Shown in pieces: positions 24,742 through 33,407 of a stretch of DNA of 64,000 bases (position 1 is the stretch's first letter; each line of letters begins with the position of its first letter). The DNA is from Chloroflexota bacterium (GTDB lineage Bacteria; Chloroflexota; Anaerolineae; Anaerolineales; UBA11579): assembly GCA_013112575.1 (NCBI GenBank), contig JABFGG010000003.1:1-64000 (forward strand), given 5' to 3'. Both the position numbers and the translations under genes were made by a program. The notes under the pieces are model-generated. The model did not search any database, was not told the DNA's origin, and saw nothing but the letters and a program-made list of their open reading frames with translations.

Positions 24742-26304
24742 ATGCTCCTTCTAATCCCCATCATCATTCTGCTACTTGTTCCGGTCATTATGCTGGCACT
24801 TGGGCGTTTGCAGCGCCCTTTCCGTTATTTCTGGCTGCTGGCGGCGGGAGCTGCTTTCCTGGCTTGGCTCAGTGTGTGGGTGCTGCGTATTCGTTTAGAT
24901 GCTGCCTTCCAGCTTTCCCAATGGCGCCCGCTTGAGCTATTTGACCAATCTCCTGCGCTGGCCGTAGACGCTTTCTCCTGGCCTTTTGCCATCGCGTTGA
25001 GCACCATCACCTTAGCCATCATCCTGACCGACATCGGGCGTGCAGAAGAAGCTGATTGGTATTCTTGGGCCTCCAGCTTGGCCCTTGCCGCCCTTGGCCT
25101 GGTGGCTATCCTCTCGGCCAACCTCATCACGCTAGTGCTGGCCTGGACCATTATCGACGTACTGGAATTCCTGGTGCTGTTACCTTACCTGACTTCGGAT
25201 CAGGACCGCCGCAACCTGGTAATCCACTCCTTCACCAATTTGCTGGGAACCATGTTCCTCTTGTGGGCCAGTGTTTCGGCACAGTCTCTTGGGCTGAGTT
25301 TTCAGTTCGCCTTTATCCCTGCCTCGGTCAGTGTCTATGTTCTGCTTGCCTTGGGCCTGCGTATGGGTGTGCTGCCCCTCAATGTATTCTTCTTGCAAGA
25401 ACCCCAATTGCGCCGCGGTCTTGGAACTTTGTTGCGCATGGTTTCGGCCTCAGCCAGCTTGGTGCTGCTAACGCGTGTAGCTGTCGCCGGGGTTTCCTCC
25501 AATTGGCAATGGCTGTTGATGCTCTTGGCGTTGGTGGCCGCCTGGTATGCATCCTTTGCCTGGCTGCGTGCCAATAATGAATTGGAAGGTCGCCCCTATT
25601 GGATCTTGGGCATAGCTTCCTTTGCTTTTGCTGCTGCCATGCGAACCCAACCGGGCGCGGTCATGGCCTGGGGCCTAGCCTTATTGCTTGTAGGCAGTCT
25701 GGCCTTCCTGGCCTCCACGCGCGAGTGGCGACTTGCGCTGGTTGGTGGGCTGGGTCTTGTTGGTATCACCACCCTACCATTCACGGCTGCACAAAATGGG
25801 GCTGTGCTGTTTGCTTCGCCATTTAACGTATTGTCCTTGGGTTTTCTTGTTCCCCAGGCCGTTCTCCTGCTCGGCTTTGTGCGCCACGGCCTGCGCCAGA
25901 GCAACACTTTGGAGGGTGTGGAACGCTGGGTGCGCATCTTATATCCCATCGGTTTATTATTACTGCCCATTACGCATTGGGCTGTCTCTACGGTTTTATT
26001 ACCCGAATTGCCATCACCTGCCACTAGGCTATGGTGGCCGGGGGTTGCCGTGCTTTTGCTTGGAGGCGGCTTATATGGCCTTAGCCGTGTGCTACCACCC
26101 ATACCTGTAGCACTCTTTGACGCTTTACAGTATGTGTTTTCCTTCGAGTGGCTATTTCGTCTGGCCAATGCCATCTTCCAGCTTGTCTCTCGTTTGTATG
26201 CAATTCCTGTGATGCTCTTTGAGGGTGAAGCCGGTTTGTTGTGGACCTTGTTGTTTCTTGCCCTGCTATTCACCTTATTTACCCAATTGGGTATTGGTGC
26301 CTGA
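24742..26304 (+). CDS. Complex I-like proton-channel subunit (NuoL/M/N-like), divergent
   Basis: The 520-residue protein has about fourteen membrane segments and the antiporter-like fold of NuoL/M/N and Mrp subunits. A Glu in TIIDVLEFLVLLP corresponds to the conserved TM5 Glu, but the usual Lys-containing TM7 motif (K.A..PFH.WL) is replaced by LRMGVLPLNVFFLQEP, so the second charge is Arg and the HxWL part is lost. It is first of three overlapping or abutting membrane genes. No hydrophilic Nuo subunits are present in the window. Confidence 0.78.
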   Translation: MLLLIPIIILLLVPVIMLALGRLQRPFRYFWLLAAGAAFLAWLSVWVLRIRLDAAFQLSQWRPLELFDQSPALAVDAFSWPFAIALSTITLAIILTDIGRAEEADWYSWASSLALAALGLVAILSANLITLVLAWTIIDVLEFLVLLPYLTSDQDRRNLVIHSFTNLLGTMFLLWASVSAQSLGLSFQFAFIPASVSVYVLLALGLRMGVLPLNVFFLQEPQLRRGLGTLLRMVSASASLVLLTRVAVAGVSSNWQWLLMLLALVAAWYASFAWLRANNELEGRPYWILGIASFAFAAAMRTQPGAVMAWGLALLLVGSLAFLASTREWRLALVGGLGLVGITTLPFTAAQNGAVLFASPFNVLSLGFLVPQAVLLLGFVRHGLRQSNTLEGVERWVRILYPIGLLLLPITHWAVSTVLLPELPSPATRLWWPGVAVLLLGGGLYGLSRVLPPIPVALFDALQYVFSFEWLFRLANAIFQLVSRLYAIPVMLFEGEAGLLWTLLFLALLFTLFTQLGIGA

Positions 26305-26305
26305 A

Positions 26306-26902
26306 ATGGATATTTCCATCTTTACATTTCTTGCCGTGCTTATCCTGCTTGTGACTTCGGTGCTATTGCTGGTTTCTTTGGATTGGCGCTGGAGTATTGG
26401 CGCCCTGGGCTTGCAGTACCTGGGAGTATTTGCCCTGGTGAATGTAGCTTGGCCGCTGGACCTGGCGGTGATCAAACTGGTGGCCGGCTGGATGGCTGCT
26501 TCCATCCTTGGATTGGCGCGTAGTCAGGCAGATGATGACCAGCTTCCAGCTCTTAATGTGCCCAGCGGGCGTATGTTTCGTGCCCTGGCGGCTTCCCTGA
26601 TCGTGTTGGCTGTTCTCTCTTTTGCCCCCACTACTGTTGAATGGATCCCAGCAGTTGAGCTAAACCAGGTGTGGGGAGCTTTCTTGTTGATCGGCATGGG
26701 TTTGTTGCAGGTGGGCTTTTCAGCACGCCCTTTCCGCGTGGTGGTCGGTATCCTGACGCTGCTTGCAGGCTTCGAGATCATCTATGCTGCCGTAGAGCCT
26801 TCGGCTCTCGTGGCCGGTTTATTGGCCGTGATCACTTTGGGCATTGCCCTGGTGGGAGCCTATCTCCTCAGCCTGGAGAGCAGACCGGAGTCCCAGGCAT
26901 GA
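26306..26902 (+). CDS. Small complex I-like membrane subunit
   Basis: Starting at ATG 26306, one base after the previous stop, the protein has 198 residues and about six membrane segments, ending in LSLESRPESQ. Size and position between two large antiporter-like proteins suggest a NuoJ/NuoK or MnhB/C-type role in a proton-conducting membrane arm. Sequence identity to any one subunit is not obvious to me. Its stop overlaps the next ATG (ATGA). Confidence 0.72.
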   Translation: MDISIFTFLAVLILLVTSVLLLVSLDWRWSIGALGLQYLGVFALVNVAWPLDLAVIKLVAGWMAASILGLARSQADDDQLPALNVPSGRMFRALAASLIVLAVLSFAPTTVEWIPAVELNQVWGAFLLIGMGLLQVGFSARPFRVVVGILTLLAGFEIIYAAVEPSALVAGLLAVITLGIALVGAYLLSLESRPESQA

Positions 26903-28341
26903 CCGCCCCGTTTTTATGGATCGCCATGCCATTAGGATTGGCTGTTGTCCTGTTTTTCTTGCGGGCCTGGCCGCGTGCCATTGCCTTTGTGGGGGCAGGC
27001 TTGAGTTTAGTGCTGGCCTTTGCAGCCTGGCAACTACCGCTTGATGCACCAGTTGCCTTGGGTGTCACCACTCTGCGGGTGTCGTCAACGCTTGAGGTCC
27101 TTGGCCGCAGTTTCACCATCAGTGATGTTGATCGTCCCTTGCTGGTTGTCTTATTTTTATTGTCGGCGGCCTGGTCTTTAGGGGCGGTGCTGGCGCGCCC
27201 TGTAAACCTTTTTGTACCTGTATCCCTGGCTATCACTTCTTTGCTTATAGCAGCCCTTTCCGTTGAACCCTTCCTGTATGCCGCTTTGCTCATCGAGATT
27301 GCGGTTTTGCTTTCCGTACCCTTATTGGTACCTCCTGGGCAAAGGCCCGGCAGAGGCGTGTTCCGCTTCCTGGCTTTTCAAACCATCGGCATGCCTTTTA
27401 TCCTTTTTGTGGGCTGGCTGTTAGTTGGTGTAGAAGCCAGCCCCAGTGACCTGGACTTGGTGGTGCGCGCTGCCGTATTGATCGGCTTAGGCTTTGCTTT
27501 CTTGCTGGCTGTCTTTCCTTTCCATTCCTGGTTGCCTATGTTGGGCGAGGAAGCTGATCCGTTTGTTGTGGCTTTCCTGGCGCTCATGTTACCTGGCGTG
27601 GTTTCACTATTCGCAATGGGCTTTCTCAACCGCTATGCCTGGCTGCGCGATTCAGCTGATGTATATAGCTTGTTAGCTATTCAGGGGGCCGTTATGGTGC
27701 TGTTGGGAGGTCTGGGAGCTGCTCTACAAAAAAACCTTGGCAAGGTCCTGGGTTACACAGCTTTATTCGAGATTGGATTATCTCTATTATCTATCAGCCT
27801 CGTAGACCAGCACGGCACTGGTTTTTTCTTTGCATTGTTGCTGCCCCGTTCCCTGGCGCTGATCGTTTTGGGTATTGGTGTATCGCGCCTCAAACATCTC
27901 ACCGGGGGTGGCCTCACGCGCGCGGACTTGCGTTCGCTCGGCTGGCAACATCCGGCGGTCTCCATTAGTGTATTGGTGGCTTTATTTACCCTGGCCGGTG
28001 TGCCACTTTTAGCCGCCTTCCCCGTGCGGCTGGGATTGTGGATGGCCTTGGCAGGACAATCGCTCTGGTTAGCTGGTGCGGCTTTGCTTGGGGGCGGTGG
28101 ATTGCTCTTGTCTGGCCTCCGTTTTTTGCTCACATTGATCTCTCAACCGGACCCCGAAGAAGAAAAAGTAGAGGTCTTTACACCGGATCAGGAAGATGCA
28201 TACACTCAAACCCCTGTGTTCTTACGCTGGTTCTTGTTTGGCATTGGCAGCTTTGCATTACTCCTGATTGGCATTTTCCCTCAATGGGTTTATCCTTTAT
28301 TGGCCGATTTACAGGCCATTTTCCCTCAATTGGTCCCTTAA
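26899..28341 (+). CDS. Complex I-like proton-channel subunit (NuoN/M-like)
   Basis: From ATG 26899 the protein has 480 residues and about fourteen membrane segments. It keeps the signature AVFPFHSWLPMLGEEADPFVVAF of NuoM/N and the region LGKVLGYTALFEIGLSLLSIS. An acidic cytoplasmic loop (DPEEEKVEVFTPDQEDAYTQ) lies before the last helices. Together with the two upstream genes it forms an orphan proton-channel module, perhaps coupled to a partner enzyme encoded elsewhere, such as a hydrogenase or formate dehydrogenase. Confidence 0.83.
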   Translation: MTAPFLWIAMPLGLAVVLFFLRAWPRAIAFVGAGLSLVLAFAAWQLPLDAPVALGVTTLRVSSTLEVLGRSFTISDVDRPLLVVLFLLSAAWSLGAVLARPVNLFVPVSLAITSLLIAALSVEPFLYAALLIEIAVLLSVPLLVPPGQRPGRGVFRFLAFQTIGMPFILFVGWLLVGVEASPSDLDLVVRAAVLIGLGFAFLLAVFPFHSWLPMLGEEADPFVVAFLALMLPGVVSLFAMGFLNRYAWLRDSADVYSLLAIQGAVMVLLGGLGAALQKNLGKVLGYTALFEIGLSLLSISLVDQHGTGFFFALLLPRSLALIVLGIGVSRLKHLTGGGLTRADLRSLGWQHPAVSISVLVALFTLAGVPLLAAFPVRLGLWMALAGQSLWLAGAALLGGGGLLLSGLRFLLTLISQPDPEEEKVEVFTPDQEDAYTQTPVFLRWFLFGIGSFALLLIGIFPQWVYPLLADLQAIFPQLVP

Positions 28342-28359
28342 ATTCCTATAAGGCCAGCA

Positions 28360-28393
28360 TGCTATAATCGGATTTTCAATCGTTAAGATTGAA
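28360..28393 (+). promoter_or_regulatory. Extended -10 promoter and leader hairpin of coiled-coil gene
   Basis: TGCTATAAT (28360-28368) is a textbook extended -10 element; no good -35 box is seen. A 7-bp hairpin (TTCAATC 28375-28381 with GATTGAA 28387-28393) lies between it and the ribosome binding site GGAG. Confidence 0.6.
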
Positions 28394-28404
28394 TGGAGAC
28401 AGCT

Positions 28405-29583
28405 ATGGATAACGATAACCTTGTCAAACGTGTTGAGTGGCTTGATGAAGAGCGCCTCAATGACAAGAACACTATCTCTGATTTATTAAAGCGTATTGCA
28501 AAACTGGAAGGCGCCCTGGATAAGGCCAACCAGGAAATCAAGGATGCCGGCAGTGAAGTCACCCGCCTGGGTGTTATGGTTGCCAAGGTAGATGATTTTG
28601 ATGATGCTCTCAAGCTACATCGGGCCGAAGTTAAAAAAGAACTGGGCGACCAGGAGAAACAGGGGAAAAAGCGCGAAGAAGAGATCAAAAAAGTTTTGCG
28701 CATTGAAACCGACGCCGTCAATAAGGCTGTGGAAGAGACGCGCAAAGAACTCGAAGCCCTGCCTAAGATGGAAGAACAGATCAAGTTGCGTATTGAAGAA
28801 GAAGCACGTTTAAATAAAGGTATCGATGGCGTTCGAGCAACCATTGACGAAGTGCTGAAAAATGAAAAAGAATTCGTGCGCACCACCCGATCCCTGGAGG
28901 ATGATCGTCGTCAGGATAATAAGCGGCTCACCGATCTGCAGGGTGAGTTCTCTGCCATTCGCAAACGTAGTGATGAATCCCAGGCAAAGATTGACCTTGC
29001 GCTGGAAGCCCAGAAGAAGATCGAGGCCCGGCAGAATGAATTATTAGCTGCTGAACGCGAACGTCGCGAAGCCCAGACTGAATTCATCGACAAGATGACT
29101 TTTGCACAGGCAGAGCGCGAACGTGCCTGGAAGGATTGGCAAAAGCGATTTGATATCGTCGAAAGCCAGTCAACAGCATTGGAGGAACGTCTCAAAGAAT
29201 TGGACGTCGCTGACCGTGAGCTTGTAAAAGCCCAGCAGACCTTTGAAGAGTTGACCGAACAGCTCAACCGGCGCATTAATGAGATCACCGAGATCCAGCG
29301 CCTGGGCGAAGAACGCTTGCGCCAGGAATGGGCCACCTTCAAGGCCGATGACCAGAAACGCTGGACCAATTACACCCTGACCCAGGACGAGCAGCAAAAA
29401 GAAGCCGAACGCCAGATCGAAAAGCTTGGCGGGCAGGCCACCGATCTGGAAGACAATTTGCAGGAGTTGCAAGACATCGTGCAGCACCTCAGTGAGCAGT
29501 CCGAAAAACAATTGCAGGGTCTTTCGGCCATGCTGCGCGATTGGACCGCAGAAAACGAGCGTTTCTTCAGCAGTCTCGGCTAG
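28405..29583 (+). CDS. Coiled-coil protein, unknown function
   Basis: From ATG 28405 (GGAG upstream) the protein is 392 residues, nearly all predicted long helix with heptad-like Leu/Ile and dense Glu/Lys/Arg. It has no signal peptide or membrane segment, so it is cytoplasmic. The C-terminus (LSAMLRDWTAENERFFSSL) differs in character from the coil. It lies 30 bases before selB and may be in the same transcript. Structural or scaffold roles are possible. Confidence 0.75.
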   Translation: MDNDNLVKRVEWLDEERLNDKNTISDLLKRIAKLEGALDKANQEIKDAGSEVTRLGVMVAKVDDFDDALKLHRAEVKKELGDQEKQGKKREEEIKKVLRIETDAVNKAVEETRKELEALPKMEEQIKLRIEEEARLNKGIDGVRATIDEVLKNEKEFVRTTRSLEDDRRQDNKRLTDLQGEFSAIRKRSDESQAKIDLALEAQKKIEARQNELLAAERERREAQTEFIDKMTFAQAERERAWKDWQKRFDIVESQSTALEERLKELDVADRELVKAQQTFEELTEQLNRRINEITEIQRLGEERLRQEWATFKADDQKRWTNYTLTQDEQQKEAERQIEKLGGQATDLEDNLQELQDIVQHLSEQSEKQLQGLSAMLRDWTAENERFFSSLG

Positions 29584-29613
29584 CTGAAAACAAATTACTA
29601 AAGGTATTTTCTA

Positions 29614-31491
29614 TTGCGCGTTATTGGTACAGCCGGTCACGTTGACCACGGCAAATCAACCCTCATTGAAGCCCTGACCGGCACGCACCCTGACCGTCTC
29701 GCTCAGGAACGCCAGCGCGAGATGAGCATTGAGCTGGGCTTTGCCTGGTGGACGTTGCCGAATGGGGAAGAGGTGGGGGTTGTGGATGTCCCCGGACACC
29801 GCGATTTTATCGAGAATATGTTATCGGGTGTGGGGGGCATCGATGCGGTCTTGTTCGTGGTGGCAGCCGATGAGGGCGTCATGCCCCAAACTCACGAACA
29901 CCTGGCGATTGTAGATCTCTTGCAAATCGAGGGGGGTATCGTAGCGCTCAGCAAAGTGGATATGGTCGAGGATGATTCCTGGCTTGATTTAGTGGAGGAA
30001 GAGCTGGTTCAGGTTTTCTCGGGAACTGTATTAGAAGATGCCCCCATTGTGCGTGTGTCTGCAAAAACCGGGCATGGATTGGAAGACCTGCAAGCTATTC
30101 TTGAGGAGAAATTAAGTTCACGTCCCGCCCGCCAGGATTTGGGCAGACCGCGTTTGCCGGTAGACCGCGTCTTCACGATTGCAGGCTTCGGTACGGTGAC
30201 AACAGGTACCTTGTTGGATGGGGCTCTGCGCATTGGCGATGAAGTTGAAGTATTACCGAGGGGCCTGAAGGGACGTATCCGTGGTCTGCAGACTCATAAG
30301 GAGCAGGTTGAAGAAGCAGTGCCGGGCAGCCGCACTGCTGTGAATATTTCTGGGGTGGATACCGACCAACTGGCGCGTGGCCAATTGGTCGCGCATCCCG
30401 GAAGTTATGAAGCCACCCGCCGCCTGGACGTACACTTCCGTTTGTTGCCCGATGTCAGCCAGCCGCTGGCCCACAACACCGAGGTGAAGTTATTTGTGGG
30501 CGCCGCCGAGGTTATTGGGCGCGTGCGCTTGCTGGGGGTCAAGGAGTTGGCAGCCGGAGATGAAGGCTGGCTGCAACTCGAATTGCGTGACCCTGTAGTG
30601 GCAGCCCGTAATGACCGCTATATTTTGCGGCGGCCCTCCCCCGGAGAGACACTGGGGGGTGGCGTGGTGGTTGACCCACACCCAACCGGACGGCACAAGC
30701 GTTTTGACGGTGATGTGATCAAGAGATTGGAAACTTTGTCTGCCGGTACGCCCAGAGACGTGCTTTTGCAGGCTGCTTTATCGCTAGGTATTGCAACTCC
30801 CAAGGATGTCATTGAAGGCTCAAAATTGAGCCGGGAAGCGGCCGAGCAGGCCATAAAGGACCTGGTGTCATCCGGGGACTTGTTGGAATTGGATGAGGCC
30901 AAATTGCTTGTGGCAACCACCTATTGGAATGGCCTGCAAAAACGGGTGTTATCCGATGTGGAAAACTATCATCAGGAGAACTCATTACGCCTTGGTATGA
31001 GCCGTGAGGAGCTAAAGAGTCGTCTTAAACTGGCGAACAATGCTTTTAACGCTTTGACCGGCAAACTTGTAGAGCAGGATTTGCTGGTTGAAAGCGGGCC
31101 TCTGGTGCATCTGCCGGGGCATGAAGTTTCGTTTAGCGCACAGCAGCAGAAATTCGTGGAGGGTTTGTTGGGCCAATTTGCCGCTAACCCCATGTCACCA
31201 CCCAGCGTCAAGCAGAGCATTGAAGCCGTGGGGGAGGATGTTTATCGGGCGCTGGTTGACCTGGGACAGTTGCTAGAGGTTTCGGCCGAGGTGGTTTTCC
31301 GGGTGGAGGATTACGAGCGTATGCTGGCCGACGTAAAGGGGATGATCGAGCAGAATGGTTCAGTGACAGTTGCTCAGGTGCGCGATAAATTCAATACCAC
31401 GCGGCGCTACGTACTCGCTTTTCTGGAATACCTGGATACAGTCGGCATCACCGTGCGTGATGGAGATGCCCGGCGATTGCGGGGGCAATAG
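29614..31491 (+). CDS. selB: Selenocysteine-specific elongation factor SelB
   Basis: The 625-residue protein starts at TTG 29614 and has the SelB layout: a GTPase domain with GHVDHGKST, DVPGHRDF and LSKVDMV (first 170 residues), two EF-Tu-like beta-barrels to about residue 340, then a C-terminal half of winged-helix repeats that bind the SECIS RNA. SelB brings Sec-tRNA to UGA codons with a SECIS hairpin. No selA, selD, tRNA-Sec or selenoprotein gene is seen nearby, so those must lie elsewhere if the system is active. Confidence 0.95.
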   Translation: MRVIGTAGHVDHGKSTLIEALTGTHPDRLAQERQREMSIELGFAWWTLPNGEEVGVVDVPGHRDFIENMLSGVGGIDAVLFVVAADEGVMPQTHEHLAIVDLLQIEGGIVALSKVDMVEDDSWLDLVEEELVQVFSGTVLEDAPIVRVSAKTGHGLEDLQAILEEKLSSRPARQDLGRPRLPVDRVFTIAGFGTVTTGTLLDGALRIGDEVEVLPRGLKGRIRGLQTHKEQVEEAVPGSRTAVNISGVDTDQLARGQLVAHPGSYEATRRLDVHFRLLPDVSQPLAHNTEVKLFVGAAEVIGRVRLLGVKELAAGDEGWLQLELRDPVVAARNDRYILRRPSPGETLGGGVVVDPHPTGRHKRFDGDVIKRLETLSAGTPRDVLLQAALSLGIATPKDVIEGSKLSREAAEQAIKDLVSSGDLLELDEAKLLVATTYWNGLQKRVLSDVENYHQENSLRLGMSREELKSRLKLANNAFNALTGKLVEQDLLVESGPLVHLPGHEVSFSAQQQKFVEGLLGQFAANPMSPPSVKQSIEAVGEDVYRALVDLGQLLEVSAEVVFRVEDYERMLADVKGMIEQNGSVTVAQVRDKFNTTRRYVLAFLEYLDTVGITVRDGDARRLRGQ

Positions 31492-31518
31492 AAACTGGCA
31501 AGTCTTGAGGCTTGCGTC

Positions 31519-31541
31519 GGAGTTTGGCATCGCCAAACTCC
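31519..31541 (+). other. Hairpin after selB
   Basis: A perfect 10-bp stem (GGAGTTTGGC 31519-31528 with GCCAAACTCC 31532-31541, loop ATC) lies 28 bases after the selB stop. There is no clear U-run. A related hairpin (GTTTGGC/GCCAAAC) occurs in the second copy of this region near 32510, so it belongs to a duplicated segment. Confidence 0.65.
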
Positions 31542-31605
31542 CTAAGCAACAACTCTGTTGTTGCGCCATGAACCCTCAATTCCCCAGACTCGTATACTAG
31601 GTATC

Positions 31606-32403
31606 ATGATGCAACGAAGCCTTATTACCTTCCTGTTTACAACTCTGCTATTTTCGTCCTGCTCAACCTCTGCTGAGATATTACCAACTGCTACATCTTT
31701 ACCGACGCCTACTGAAGAGCAACAGGCAACGCCCAGTCAAGCGACAGGTGGGGCTGGCTGGCAATTGCTTGACCTGAACGAGATTCTCCAGCAGCCTCAA
31801 GGCGGCATCAAATACACGGAGTACCTAGACCGCTCCACGATGAGCCTGGGACTATACGACCTGCCGCCGGGTGCCATTGACCCCCACACCCCCCACCGCC
31901 TGGACGAGGTCATCTATGTGGTACAGGGCGAGGCCGACTTGCGCTTAGGTGATGAAGTTTTCCCCGTAGGCCCCGGCTCGGTGGCCTATGTACGCGCCGG
32001 GGTTTCGCACAGTTTTGAGAACATCCGCAGCTATATACGCAGTCTGGTGCTGTTCTCGAAAGTACCCTCCAATGAAGACAATGATCCCTGGACATTAAGC
32101 AATCTGGAAGAGGTGTTGGAGAGGCGCAGCGCAAGCAGCAATGTGTGGGAGCAATTCGTGACGCAAAGCACCCTGCGTTTTGGCATGTACATGCTGCCCG
32201 AGCGATTGGACGGCGACAGCCCCCTGACCCATACCTTTGACGAGATCAATATCGTAGTCAATGGGAGCGGGGTTTTCAGGATCGAGCAAGAAGACATTGC
32301 CATAGGCAGCGGCTCGATCATGTTCGTGGAAGCCGGATTGGCGCACAGCTTCCACAGCCTTGAGGAAGATATTGACGTGTTGATCTTTTGGGATGGGAAC
32401 TGA
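31606..32403 (+). CDS. Lipoprotein with two cupin domains
   Basis: The 265-residue protein has a type II signal peptide (LITFLFTTLLFSSCS) and a Thr/Pro linker, then two cupin folds. The first has DPHTPHRLDEVIYVVQGEADLRLGDE and the second FDEINIVVNGSGVFRIEQEDI with AHSF endings in both. The His and Glu ligands of a metal-binding cupin are partly kept in the first domain and less so in the second. Function unknown. The gene and its upstream region were once tandemly duplicated; remains of the second copy flank the MORN gene. Confidence 0.8.
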   Translation: MMQRSLITFLFTTLLFSSCSTSAEILPTATSLPTPTEEQQATPSQATGGAGWQLLDLNEILQQPQGGIKYTEYLDRSTMSLGLYDLPPGAIDPHTPHRLDEVIYVVQGEADLRLGDEVFPVGPGSVAYVRAGVSHSFENIRSYIRSLVLFSKVPSNEDNDPWTLSNLEEVLERRSASSNVWEQFVTQSTLRFGMYMLPERLDGDSPLTHTFDEINIVVNGSGVFRIEQEDIAIGSGSIMFVEAGLAHSFHSLEEDIDVLIFWDGN

Positions 32404-32499
32404 TTTAGTTGCTAGGTATCTATATAGGGAATTGGCAAAAGCAACTCCGCACGTTTTAATGTAGTTATGTACCCTATATAGGGTGGGCAAACCTCTAGT

Positions 32500-32590
32500 T
32501 TGCCTTAAGCGTTTGGCGAAGCCAAACTCCCTAAGCAGCAGCTTGCGTTTGCGCCATGAATCCTGAATTCTCCACACTCGTATACTAAGT
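32500..32590 (+). repeat. Second copy of the cupin gene's upstream region
   Basis: This stretch resembles 31515-31602, sharing GCCAAACTCCCTAAGCA, TTGCGCCATGAA and ACTCGTATACTA in the same order. It stops being similar just where the cupin gene would start, and the 18-mer CAGGCTGTTGAAAAAGTG follows directly. Confidence 0.75.
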
Positions 32591-32608
32591 CAGGCTGTTG
32601 AAAAAGTG
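32591..32608 (+). mobile_element. Possible insertion-sequence end, copy 1
   Basis: CAGGCTGTTGAAAAAGTG occurs here and again, perfectly, at 42545-42562. It has the look of a transposon terminal repeat. No transposase gene or matching inverted end is present, so this would be a solo or decayed end. From here to 32842 I see no other gene. Confidence 0.5.
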
Positions 32609-32842
32609 CCCGTGAATCATCTCAATCCACGAATGAACTATTAGTCTCCCAGTTTCAGTATTGGGGTCTGATAATGTGGAAGAAGGCATAATGTGTGAGC
32701 AATCTGGCTTTTTCGCAACGATGTAGCTATACCATAATTCAATGGTTGAGTACAATCTAACCAGCCCCTGCACCGGAAAAGCGTCTGCCTCCGGCAGCAA
32801 GACTCTCCACCTAACAGATAAATCAATCAGGAGTATGACCTA

Positions 32843-33238
32843 ATGAAAGACATCCCAGGGATCGATGAAGACGGCAATCCCAAGAATGGCCCGTTTACGC
32901 TGTACTTCAAGAACGGCAGCGTCTCTTGTCAGGGTGAATTCGATAACGGAAAGAAATCAGGAGAGTGGAAATACTTTCTCAATAATGGCCAGATGCAGTC
33001 CTCCGGTCGCTACAAGGACGGAAAGATTGTTGGTCAGTGGACATGGTTCTACAAGAATGGCCAACCCAGGGGGACGGGCGGCTTCGACGATGAAGAGCAA
33101 AAGCACGGTGAATGGAGGCGATACTATACCAATGGCCAACTCTGGGACGAAGGTCGCTTTGAACATGGTAAGAAGAAGGGCACCTGGAAGGTTTACGATG
33201 AGGCGGGCGAGCTCGTAAAGACGCAAACTTTCAAGTAG
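32843..33238 (+). CDS. MORN-repeat protein (YwqK-like)
   Basis: The 131-residue protein consists of about five repeats of the MORN_2 type (for example LYFKNGSVSCQGEFDNGKKSGEWKYF, FYKNGQPRGTGGF, YYTNGQLWDEGRFEHGKKKGTW). Such proteins are often annotated as YwqK-family antitoxins, though many are just structural repeats. AGGAG precedes the start. It lies inside an insertion that split a duplicated cupin gene and has no toxin-like neighbour. Confidence 0.85.
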   Translation: MKDIPGIDEDGNPKNGPFTLYFKNGSVSCQGEFDNGKKSGEWKYFLNNGQMQSSGRYKDGKIVGQWTWFYKNGQPRGTGGFDDEEQKHGEWRRYYTNGQLWDEGRFEHGKKKGTWKVYDEAGELVKTQTFK

Positions 33239-33240
33239 TA

Positions 33241-33332
33241 GCTCGACCATGTTCGTGGAAGCTAGCTTGGCGCACAGCTTTCATAGCCTTGAGGAAGATA
33301 TTGACGTTTTGATCTTCTGGGATGGGCGCTGA
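33241..33332 (+). pseudogene. 3' end remnant of a second cupin gene
   Basis: These 92 bases match the last 92 bases of the intact cupin gene (32312-32403) with about 10 mismatches and no indels, including the TGA stop. They begin 2 bases after the stop of the MORN gene. Nothing of the rest of the gene remains, so this is a leftover of a tandem duplicate. Confidence 0.85.
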
Positions 33333-33342
33333 CCTGGGTACA

Positions 33343-33370
33343 TTGCAACTATTGTGGGAAAAGCTATAAT
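33343..33370 (+). promoter_or_regulatory. Sigma-70-like promoter
   Basis: TTGCAA (33343-33348) and TATAAT (33365-33370) are spaced by 16 bases, 38 bases before the ATG of the membrane/propeller gene. Confidence 0.65.
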
Positions 33371-33407
33371 AAGGTGGTGCTGAGAGGGTGAGTGGGAAAA
33401 GGTATTT

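Noticed and set aside
25596..26273. 225-codon frame antisense to the complex I-like gene
   Set aside because: It is Lys/Ser/Thr/Pro-rich sequence mirroring hydrophobic codons on the other strand, a usual artefact over membrane-protein genes.
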